7,303 nt of DNA from Coriobacteriales bacterium (GTDB lineage: Bacteria; Actinomycetota; Coriobacteriia; Coriobacteriales; JAEZZM01): NCBI GenBank assembly GCA_029983705.1, contig JASBYZ010000075.1, forward strand, positions 1 through 7,303, in the 5' to 3' direction. Position 1 is the first letter of the stretch, and every line of letters starts with the position of its first letter. A program made the position numbers and the translations under genes. Below the pieces are notes generated by a model, which saw only the letters and a program-made list of their open reading frames with translations, did no database searches and had not been told where the DNA came from. Shown here piece by piece: positions 1-4,748 of the stretch.

Positions 1-38
1 ATTTCATCTAAATCAGCTGTGTCTAAGAAGAATTTCAC
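1..38 (-). CDS. Transaldolase / fructose-6-phosphate aldolase family protein, N-terminal fragment
   Basis: Only the first 12 codons and two bases of a thirteenth are in the window; the rest lies beyond base 1. The visible peptide is MKFFLDTADLDE. The MKFFLDTA start is the first beta strand of the small transaldolase family (TalC/MipB/FSA), (beta/alpha)8 enzymes that move or cleave dihydroxyacetone units of sugar phosphates in the pentose phosphate pathway through a Schiff-base lysine, which is not visible here. The start is GTG at 38-36, preceded by an AAGGAG ribosome binding site (49-44) with a 5-nt spacer. A likely promoter lies at 74-101. Twelve residues cannot separate true transaldolase from fructose-6-phosphate aldolase, so no gene symbol is given. 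The family call rests on a short but characteristic match. Confidence 0.72.
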   Translation of the reverse strand, partial: MKFFLDTADLDE

Positions 39-73
39 TATAGCTCCTTACTACATTGATATGTATACACACG

Positions 74-101
74 TTTATATGTACTCCTGACACAAGGTCA
101 G
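74..101 (-). promoter_or_regulatory. Likely promoter of the transaldolase-family gene
   Basis: On the minus strand CTGACC (101-96) resembles a -35 box (TGAC core) and is followed after 16 nt by TATAAA (79-74) as -10. Transcription would start near 67, giving a short leader of about 30 nt before the GTG start at 38. The -35 lies in a small inverted repeat, CTGAC/GTCAG with a 5-nt loop (87-101), which could be an operator or may be chance. The rest of the 146-nt spacer (39-184) is AT-rich. It also holds a weak nested repeat, CAAAGA/TCTTTG around TATTC/GAATA (109-147), but no good terminator for crcB. Confidence 0.42.
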
Positions 102-184
102 TTAAATCCAAAGATTATTCGTATCTGAATATTTGAAAGGTTCTTTGATAGTAGATGACGTCCTTATAATAGCAGATTTCTTAA

Positions 185-547
185 CTATTTAATAAGTACA
201 TGACTAATTATAACTGCCACAATACTTAAAACCAAACTTAAGACCATATATAAGAGTGCAAGTGGCCACTTATCTCCCTCTATTAAACTCACAGTTTCAA
301 GGGCAAAGGTAGAAAATGTGGTAAAGCCTCCAAGCACACCGGTTTGAAGTAAGGTAACCAGACGTGAGTCTAGTCCAAACTTTAGACTCAAAGCGCTTAA
401 TAATCCTATTAAAAATGCGCCAAGCACATTAATTAGTAAGGTTGCAAGCGGAAAGCCATTTTGTGTAGGTGTAACCTGGATACTTATAATGTATCGCAAA
501 ACGGCACCAAGTGCGCCACCTATAGCAACTAATACTACATTTATCAC
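185..547 (-). CDS. crcB: Fluoride ion channel CrcB/Fluc
   Basis: Small four-helix membrane protein that exports fluoride as an antiparallel dimer (Fluc family). With the GTG start at 547 it has 120 residues, normal for the family. Visible family marks are GGALGAVLR near the N terminus (Arg18), the pore asparagine in LLINVLGAFLIG (Asn40), and GGFTTFSTF (residues 73-81) with the TTFS turn that binds central sodium and the Phe-box pair Phe78/Phe81. Hydrophobic segments lie at about 2-22, 33-55, 62-85 and 95-117. The reading frame stays open up to 619, but that would run into the tRNA. The GTG at 547 is preferred because AAGG (560-557) sits 9 nt upstream and the protein then begins as Fluc proteins do. 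No fluoride riboswitch is seen, and only 44 nt separate the gene from the tRNA, so it is probably expressed by read-through from the tRNA promoter. A second crcB paralogue, common in Gram-positives, is not in the window. Confidence 0.93.
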   Translation of the reverse strand: MINVVLVAIGGALGAVLRYIISIQVTPTQNGFPLATLLINVLGAFLIGLLSALSLKFGLDSRLVTLLQTGVLGGFTTFSTFALETVSLIEGDKWPLALLYMVLSLVLSIVAVIISHVLIK

Positions 548-591
548 GGCTCTATACCTTAGTAATTCACCTAATATCGTATGAAATAAAA

Positions 592-667
592 TGGAGCCAA
601 CTGTGGGGATCGAACCCACGACCTACGCGTTACGAGTGCGTTGCTCTGCCAGCTGAGCTAAGTTGGC
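592..667 (-). tRNA. tRNA-Thr, anticodon CGU, CCA encoded
   Basis: The 76-nt gene folds as a standard cloverleaf on the minus strand. The acceptor stem is GCCAACT/AGTTGGC (7 bp), the D stem GCTC/GAGC, the anticodon loop CTCGTAA (U33, anticodon CGU, reads ACG threonine codons), and the T arm GTGGG-TTCGATC-CCCAC. The discriminator is U and the terminal CCA is encoded (594-592). The anticodon stem ACGCA/CGCGT has four pairs and an A31-C39 mismatch next to the loop, where a pair is usual. All other conserved positions look intact, so I treat it as functional. A T-rich stretch follows the CCA but there is no separate terminator hairpin, which suggests read-through into crcB and release by 3' processing. 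Confidence 0.96.
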
Positions 668-678
668 GCGATAAACTC

Positions 679-710
679 TTTATATCTTTGTCGTAAAGAA
701 TTTTTAACAA
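679..710 (-). promoter_or_regulatory. Promoter of tRNA-Thr (and probably crcB)
   Basis: The minus strand shows TTGTTA (710-705) as -35 and TATAAA (684-679) as -10, 20 nt apart; reading the -10 as GATATA (686-681) gives an 18-nt spacer. The -10 ends 11 nt before the first tRNA base, leaving room for a start site and a leader of about five bases, as is usual for tRNA genes. The stretch just before the tRNA is AT-rich then GC-rich (ATCGC). A 9-bp inverted repeat lies a few bases upstream (717-752). Confidence 0.55.
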
Positions 711-716
711 GGACCA

Positions 717-752
717 GAATAGCAAATATTAGAGAGTAGTGGCTTGCTATTC
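717..752. repeat. Perfect 9-bp inverted repeat upstream of the tRNA promoter
   Basis: GAATAGCAA (717-725) and TTGCTATTC (744-752) are perfect reverse complements around an 18-nt spacer. No T-run follows on either strand, so it does not look like a terminator. It begins 7 nt beyond the putative -35 box of tRNA-Thr, where an operator or activator site could lie. It could equally be a stem in a transcript running from the ricT side. Function unknown. Confidence 0.5.
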
Positions 753-763
753 AAAAATTTTCC

Positions 764-805
764 CCATAAAAGAGAAATGGACCACCATCTCTGGTAGTCC
801 ACTCT
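764..805 (-). terminator. Terminator-like hairpin with T-rich tail
   Basis: On the minus strand TGGACTACC and GGTGGTCCA form a 9-bp stem with a 6-nt loop (801-778), followed by TTTCTCTTTT. One pair is U-G in a minus-strand RNA but would be A-C in a plus-strand RNA, so the hairpin is better formed in the minus direction. A further AGAG/CTCT pairing (805-802 with 774-771) could extend the base past a TTT bulge. The tail is interrupted by two C residues, so efficiency is uncertain. It would end any transcript crossing the noncoding block before the tRNA promoter. Confidence 0.55.
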
Positions 806-880
806 AGTCTTGCGTGACTTATTCCCCAATAGGTCCTCTATAACTAAAAGCTTAAATTTGTATCCCCATACTATTTAAGC
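771..880 (-). ncRNA. Candidate structured RNA with two GGGG-loop hairpins
   Basis: Three successive hairpins occupy this stretch. The first (880-850) pairs GCTTAAAT with ATTTAAGC (8 bp) and, inside a small internal loop, GTAT with ATAC closing a GGGG loop. The second (835-816) pairs GACCTATT with AATAAGTC, also closing GGGG; it has one A-C mismatch on the minus strand that becomes a U-G pair on the plus strand. The third is the terminator-like hairpin at 801-778. Read on the plus strand the first two hairpins show CCCC loops, which recalls the actinobacterial 6C RNA (two hairpins with C-rich loops), although that family has longer C runs. T-rich tails favour the minus strand, the U-G pair in the second hairpin favours the plus strand. 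There is no clear promoter of its own. It is not assigned to any known RNA family. Confidence 0.35.
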
Positions 881-889
881 AGTCCCTTT

Positions 890-917
890 AAAAAAGACGC
901 CGACGCTTATGTGGCGT
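890..917 (-). terminator. Intrinsic terminator downstream of ricT
   Basis: On the minus strand ACGCCAC (917-911) pairs with GT-C-GGCGT (904-897), seven pairs with one bulged base and a 6-nt loop. One C and then six T residues (895-890) follow directly. This is the best rho-independent terminator in the window. It lies about 165 nt after the ricT stop and probably ends the topA-to-ricT operon, a separate small RNA, or both. Its 5' arm overlaps a segment (914-910) that can pair instead with the start of the same RNA. Confidence 0.72.
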
Positions 918-1020
918 TGAACTCATAGTCTCTCAAAGTCCTAGTGAGGGGCAAGGTAAAATGTGAATTTTGTTTATCCTTAGTAAAGATAAACTAATTT
1001 CAATAAAAGTATTGACAATT

Positions 1021-1057
1021 TTACCTGCAAAGACTTTGAGTTTTCATCATTACTCCA
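1021..1057 (-). other. Possible leader peptide of 8-9 codons
   Basis: On the minus strand a GGAG (1056-1053) is followed by two in-frame ATG codons (1050 and 1047) and a short frame, MMKTQSLCR, ending in TAA at 1023-1021. The second ATG has the better 5-nt spacing. The ribosome binding site overlaps the 5' arm of the outer pairing (1059-1055), and the codons cover the 5' arm of stem A. Translation would therefore alter the RNA fold, as in attenuators. Such a short frame can arise by chance, there is no run of one regulatory codon, and no regulated gene directly follows the terminator. Confidence 0.2.
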
Positions 1058-1079
1058 CACTTATTTATAAACAGATTGC

Positions 1080-2444
1080 TTATTCGTTGGGGTTTTTTCT
1101 TCTAATGCTGCTTCCGCGTTTTCTTCTGGTTGTGCGCTTTTGAGGCTGACTTTCTTGAGCAGAAACCTGATTTTTTTGACCTCCACCGTCACCAGGACGC
1201 CTTCTTACGCGCTTTTTTACGCCACTTTCTTCTTGTTTTGAAGTATTTGGCTTACGTCTTGTTCTCTGTTGTGGCTTGACACTTTCTGGCTTTTCTGTAC
1301 TTGTACGTCTACGCCTTTTCTTAGGCGCTTGTGCCTTCTGAGTCTGCTGATTTGAGTTTTCTTCATCCTGTTTTTCAGTTCTTTTGTGCACGCGTTTTTT
1401 GCGAGCAGTCTCTTTTGGAGCATCCTCGTCCTCATGAAACTTATCTTGTCGTGCCTTAGTTTTAGGAGTAGGCTCTGCCTTTGCGTCAAAGTCTAAATCA
1501 GAAAGCGCCTGCTCAGTTTCAAATTGTGAGAGCAAAAGCTGTAAGTTGTTATCGTCAATCTTATCAAGCACTTCTCTGGTAACCACTGAAGGACGAGCAA
1601 TTTGCTTACCTTGTTCATTACAGCATGAGCAGCACTTACCCGCCTTATCCTTACAGCACATGCCTTTGAGCGGAACATCAAACTGCTTTCCGTTTTCAAG
1701 ACATAAGGTCAAGAGCTCACGAGGGGTATTAAAATCTATAACTTTAGCAGTACCTAAAGGTGTGTCGATAAGGGCTCCACGCTTAGGTGAGCGTGATTTA
1801 AAGTCCTTGTAAGCGTCAAACTCATAGCGCAAGCAGCACATGAGTCTTCCGCAGGCGCCCGAAATCTTAGATGGATTAAGCGGAAGATCTTGCTCTTTTG
1901 CCATGCGAATTGAAACTGGCTCAAACATTCCGCCAAATCTTTTGCAGCAAAGTTCTTGTCCGCAGTGGCCAAAGCCACCAACCATTCTAGCTTCATCTCT
2001 TACACCAATTTGGCGCATATCAACGCGCATCTTATATGATGAAGCAAGGTCGCGCACAAGCTCTCTAAAGTCAACGCGCTCATCAGCTGCAAAATAGCAA
2101 ACGATCTTATCGCCATCAAAAAGATATTCACAAGCTACCGGTTTCATATCAAGCCCGGACTTATCAACTGCATCTCTAAAGGTTGAAAGAGCGCCTTCTG
2201 CCTTTATGCTCAGCTCATTAGCGCGCTCTAAGTCTTGCTCATCAGCAACTTTTAAAACTGGCTTAAGCGGGGCTCTTAGCTCTTCTTCGTTTACGTTAAA
2301 GGCCTCATCTATAACAAGTCCCATCTCTTGACCACGCTCAGTTTGAACAATAACGTGATCTCCTCGATGACAGACAATCTCATCTGGGTCAAACCATAAA
2401 TCTATATTGGCGTATCTAAGCCTAACGGGTACAACAATAGGCAC
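1080..2444 (-). CDS. ricT: RicT (YaaT/PSP1 family), regulator of RNase Y, with long basic tail
   Basis: PSP1-domain protein. In Bacillus subtilis RicT (YaaT) joins RicA and RicF in an Fe-S complex that steers RNase Y in mRNA maturation. The core fits: RQIGVRDEARMVGGFGHCG followed by LCC (residues 144-167) and NPSKISGACGRLMCCLRYE (190-208), giving Cys161, 166, 167, 198, 203 and 204. The family is usually about 270-300 residues; this one has 454. Extra parts are a second cysteine cluster, MCCKDKAGKCCSCC (262-275), a helical stretch, and a low-complexity tail from about 345 with repeated Arg/Lys clusters (KKRRRR, RTRRK, KKRVRRR, TTRRKR), probably disordered and nucleic-acid binding. The start is GTG at 2444, abutting the holB stop, with AGAAGG 7 nt upstream. 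The tmk-holB-ricT order matches the B. subtilis tmk...holB-yaaT cluster. The tail keeps the frame to the stop, so it is not a frameshift artefact. Confidence 0.93.
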   Translation of the reverse strand: MPIVVPVRLRYANIDLWFDPDEIVCHRGDHVIVQTERGQEMGLVIDEAFNVNEEELRAPLKPVLKVADEQDLERANELSIKAEGALSTFRDAVDKSGLDMKPVACEYLFDGDKIVCYFAADERVDFRELVRDLASSYKMRVDMRQIGVRDEARMVGGFGHCGQELCCKRFGGMFEPVSIRMAKEQDLPLNPSKISGACGRLMCCLRYEFDAYKDFKSRSPKRGALIDTPLGTAKVIDFNTPRELLTLCLENGKQFDVPLKGMCCKDKAGKCCSCCNEQGKQIARPSVVTREVLDKIDDNNLQLLLSQFETEQALSDLDFDAKAEPTPKTKARQDKFHEDEDAPKETARKKRVHKRTEKQDEENSNQQTQKAQAPKKRRRRTSTEKPESVKPQQRTRRKPNTSKQEESGVKKRVRRRPGDGGGQKNQVSAQESQPQKRTTRRKRGSSIRRKNPNE

Positions 2445-3560
2445 CTATAAACCTTCTTTCAAATCTAAAAACAGCGCCTCCATGCTCACTTGCGCTGTGA
2501 CATTTCTTTTAATGTGCTGCTCTGCTTTGCCAATTCTTTCAAATGCAGCAAGTATCTGTGCTCTATGTACTCGCTTGATAAGATAGAGCAGGGCTGAGGC
2601 ATAATCCTCATTTACTATCTTAGCTTCTGAGTTTTCCATAAGTAGCAAAGCGTCGCGCAGATACGAACGAATTATGTTTAGAATTTCTATGATACTAGAA
2701 CGCTGTGCCTGCGTCAGTTCGCGTTTTTGCTGGCTTTGAAGTTCTTTTTGAGCGCTTTTGCTCAAAAAATCTTCCTGCTCATCTAAAAGTGCAGCTTGTA
2801 CCTCCTTTAGGTGAGCAAGTGGTGCCTTAGCATCAAGAAGCAATTCTTTTGTTGCATTCAAAATATCCAGAGCATCCATAGAATCAAGCTTTGACATAAG
2901 TTCTAAAACTGAGCGTCTGAGCTCTAACTTATAGCTTGACTGAAAAAATTCTTTTGCTTCACGTATTGAGTTATTGCAGGCACTTAGAGCCACGCGAGCA
3001 ATATGCTCACTTGCACCACTATTTTGTACAAGCGACTTTACCAACTCATCATCTGAGAGCGCTCTAAAAGGAATAAGCTGGCAGCGAGAAGCTATGGTAG
3101 GAAGTACTGACCTCTTATTTGGAGCAATCAGAATAAACACGCAACTAGCTGGGGGCTCCTCAAGCGTTTTAAGCAGTGCATTTGCACTTTGCTGACCAAG
3201 CATGTCTGCATCTTCAAGCACATAGACCTTTTTACCACCGTATACCGCCTGTAGCTCAGTATCTTGAAGCAGTTCTTTAATCTGATCTAAAAGATATTCG
3301 TTTACACCTAAAGGCTTATAAACATGCAAGTCTGGGTGAGCTAACCTGGCTACTTTAATGCAGGAATTGCAAGCTCCGCATCCACCTTTTTCGCAGAGTA
3401 GTCCTTGAGCAAAGGCATGAGCCATCTCAAATGTTTCAGCAGAGCCGTCTCCTAAAAAGAGATAGGCATGACTTGTTTTGCCCTCTGCAATACTTGTTTG
3501 CAAAAAGTCTTTTACCTGAGGCTGAGCGTGGATGTTTGAAAATAGAGAACTATCTAACAT
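2445..3560 (-). CDS. holB: DNA polymerase III subunit delta' (HolB)
   Basis: Clamp-loader subunit that works with DnaX and delta to load the sliding clamp in replication. The N terminus has the family pattern with SHAYLFLGDG (residues 30-39). A four-cysteine zinc module, C-x4-C-x2-C-x2-C (Cys56, 61, 64, 67), matches the Zn site of bacterial delta'/DnaX proteins. KVYVLEDADML (111-121) is the Walker B region, ANALLKTLEEPP (126-137) follows, and SRC (158-160) carries the trans-acting arginine finger. The P-loop position reads GDGSAETFE (37-45) and lacks GxxGxGK, so this subunit probably does not bind ATP itself, like E. coli delta'. At 371 residues it is slightly longer than E. coli delta' (334), with a charged helical C-terminal half. 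It overlaps the end of tmk by 7 nt. No strong ribosome binding site precedes the ATG at 3560, suggesting translational coupling to tmk. Confidence 0.93.
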   Translation of the reverse strand: MLDSSLFSNIHAQPQVKDFLQTSIAEGKTSHAYLFLGDGSAETFEMAHAFAQGLLCEKGGCGACNSCIKVARLAHPDLHVYKPLGVNEYLLDQIKELLQDTELQAVYGGKKVYVLEDADMLGQQSANALLKTLEEPPASCVFILIAPNKRSVLPTIASRCQLIPFRALSDDELVKSLVQNSGASEHIARVALSACNNSIREAKEFFQSSYKLELRRSVLELMSKLDSMDALDILNATKELLLDAKAPLAHLKEVQAALLDEQEDFLSKSAQKELQSQQKRELTQAQRSSIIEILNIIRSYLRDALLLMENSEAKIVNEDYASALLYLIKRVHRAQILAAFERIGKAEQHIKRNVTAQVSMEALFLDLKEGL

Positions 3561-4162
3561 GGGAGCTCAGCTATGATTCGTGAGAAGACTTCCTCTTTAC
3601 TGCCACTTGCGTCAATAAGTTTTATGCGCTCAGGCTCAGCTTTTGCAATCTCTAAAAAGCCTGTTTGCACCCGGCTCATAAACTCTTCTCCTGCAAGCTC
3701 AAGTCTGTCTGCTTCATGATCTATAAGTTTGCGTGATAAAGAGTTTGGCAAGTGTAACAAAAAGGTAATATCAGGCTTTAAGCCTCCAGTTGCAAATTCA
3801 TTAAGACTTTGAACCTCATTTAAATCAATACCGCGTCCAAAACCCTGGTAGGCAAGGCTTGAATCATAAAATCTATCTGCAATAACAGTCACTCCACGTG
3901 CTAAAGCAGGTTTTATAAGCTCCTCACAAAGCTGGGCACGCGCAGCTTCATACAGCAGTAGCTCAGCACTCTCAGACATCTTAGCATTGTTTTTATCAAG
4001 CAAAATCTCCCTGATAGCCTCGCTAATTTGAGTGCCCCCAGGCTCTCTTAAGACTAAGAGCTCATGGCCTAAATCTTTAAGATAGCTCTCGAGCAACTTT
4101 ATTTGGGTAGATTTCCCAACTCCGTCTGAGCCCTCAAAGCTTATAAAATATCCCTTGTTCAT
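3554..4162 (-). CDS. tmk: Thymidylate kinase
   Basis: Phosphorylates dTMP to dTDP with ATP, an essential step in dTTP supply for DNA synthesis. Visible marks are the P-loop FEGSDGVGKST (residues 9-19), LREPGGT (38-44), the signature DRFYDSSLAYQGFGRG (96-111) that holds the nucleotide base, and the LID region with DHEADRLELAGEEF (148-161). At 202 residues the length is normal and no key residue is missing. The ATG at 4162 is supported by AAGGA (4178-4174) with an 11-nt spacer; that site overlaps the fumarase beta stop codon region. The 3' end overlaps holB by 7 nt. The tmk-holB pair is widely conserved and links nucleotide supply with the replisome. Confidence 0.96.
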   Translation of the reverse strand: MNKGYFISFEGSDGVGKSTQIKLLESYLKDLGHELLVLREPGGTQISEAIREILLDKNNAKMSESAELLLYEAARAQLCEELIKPALARGVTVIADRFYDSSLAYQGFGRGIDLNEVQSLNEFATGGLKPDITFLLHLPNSLSRKLIDHEADRLELAGEEFMSRVQTGFLEIAKAEPERIKLIDASGSKEEVFSRIIAELPC

Positions 4163-4178
4163 CTATCTAAACATTTCC

Positions 4179-4745
4179 TTAATTCAATTTTTCTTTACGC
4201 TCGTAAGCCTGTGCTGCTACAGACCTCAACAGGTCATTGCCACTCGTATCAATTGCAACAAAGACCGGAAAGTCTTTAACCTCTATTTTTCTTATAGCCT
4301 CAGGACCTAAATCCTCATAAGCTACAAGCTCAGATGAGATTACATGATTAGCAAGCTCACAGGCTGCCCCTCCCACTGCTACAAAATAAAGCGTTTGCTC
4401 TTCTTTACATACCTCTGCTATGTTCTCAGAGCGCACGCCCTTACCAATAGTTGCAATGAGCCCTGCCCTATAAAGCTCTGGCGCTGCAAAATCCATACGG
4501 GCAGAAGTAGTAGGGCCAACCGAACCAAAGACGTATCCATCTTTTGCAGGGCTTGGTCCTGCGTAAAATATACAGGCACCCTCAAGCCCATAGGGTAGCG
4601 TTTTAGACCTTTTAAGCTCATTTAATAGTCTGATATGAGCTTGATCTCTCGCAGTAAACAGTGTGCCACTTAAGAGGCAAAAATCTCCAGCACTCAGACT
4701 CCCTTTAACTTCGCTTAGTTTAGCGAGATCAATGTGTTTTTGCAT
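4179..4745 (-). CDS. Class I fumarate hydratase, beta (C-terminal) subunit
   Basis: Second subunit of the Fe-S fumarase that interconverts fumarate and L-malate; it corresponds to the C-terminal domain of E. coli FumA and to TtdB. Family blocks seen are LLSGTLFTARDQAHIRL (residues 24-40), YAGPSPAKDGYVFGSVGPTTSARMD (61-85), AGLIATIGKG (94-103) and DFPVFVAIDTSGNDL (158-172). The length of 188 residues is normal for the split form. It starts 3 nt after the alpha-subunit stop, with AAGGAG (4762-4757) 11 nt upstream, so the two subunits are made from adjacent, coupled frames. L(+)-tartrate dehydratase (TtdB) is a close relative that sequence motifs alone do not exclude. No tartrate transport or regulator gene is nearby, and fumarase is the likelier role. 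Confidence 0.9.
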   Translation of the reverse strand: MQKHIDLAKLSEVKGSLSAGDFCLLSGTLFTARDQAHIRLLNELKRSKTLPYGLEGACIFYAGPSPAKDGYVFGSVGPTTSARMDFAAPELYRAGLIATIGKGVRSENIAEVCKEEQTLYFVAVGGAACELANHVISSELVAYEDLGPEAIRKIEVKDFPVFVAIDTSGNDLLRSVAAQAYERKEKLN

Positions 4746-4748
4746 ACC

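Larger units (their letters stand above)
890..1060 (-). ncRNA. Candidate structured RNA or attenuator-like leader after ricT
   Basis: Nested and branched pairings fill this stretch. The outer pairing is TGTGG (1059-1055) with CCACA (914-910). Stem A is CTCAAAGTC (1040-1032) with GACTTTGAG (940-932), 9 bp. Stem B is 11 bp with one bulge (1028-1018 with 962-951). Inside stem B are two local hairpins: CAATA/TATTG (1014-1001) and GTTTATC/GATAAAC (994-972). Several co-nested perfect stems in 170 nt of AT-rich spacer are more than I would expect by chance. A TATAAA at 1069-1064 could be the -10 of its own promoter, but no convincing -35 is seen, so it may be a ricT 3' UTR. The terminator at 890-917 gives the 3' end. 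The elongated closed form loosely recalls 6S RNA, but no family sequence motif is recognised. Confidence 0.42.

Noticed and set aside
61..85. Palindrome-like ATATGTATACACACGTTTATATGT region near the transaldolase promoter
   Set aside because: The two halves match poorly beyond simple alternating AT, so it is not supported as an operator.
548..619. Longer 144-residue CrcB frame starting inside the tRNA
   Set aside because: The extra 24 residues are encoded by the tRNA 3' half and the short spacer. The GTG at 547 has a ribosome binding site and gives the standard Fluc N terminus.
721..790. Cobalamin riboswitch, from GGGGAA and GCCACT fragments
   Set aside because: The long conserved B12-box is absent, the order and spacing of the pieces are wrong, and no cobalamin gene follows.
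771..830. c-di-GMP-I (GEMM) riboswitch, from CACGCAAGAC and a GG/CC-rich hairpin
   Set aside because: The GGGCAAACC-like core and two-helix layout are missing; the resemblance is limited to a few bases.
1012..1040. Plus-strand promoter with a perfect TTGACA at 1012-1017
   Set aside because: The position 17 nt downstream is TTTGAG, a poor -10, and no plus-strand gene follows. The bases are explained by the CAATA/TATTG hairpin and stem B.
548..1079. Fluoride riboswitch controlling crcB
   Set aside because: The 44-nt gap before crcB is too short, and I do not see the conserved crcB-motif elements in it or in the spacer beyond the tRNA.
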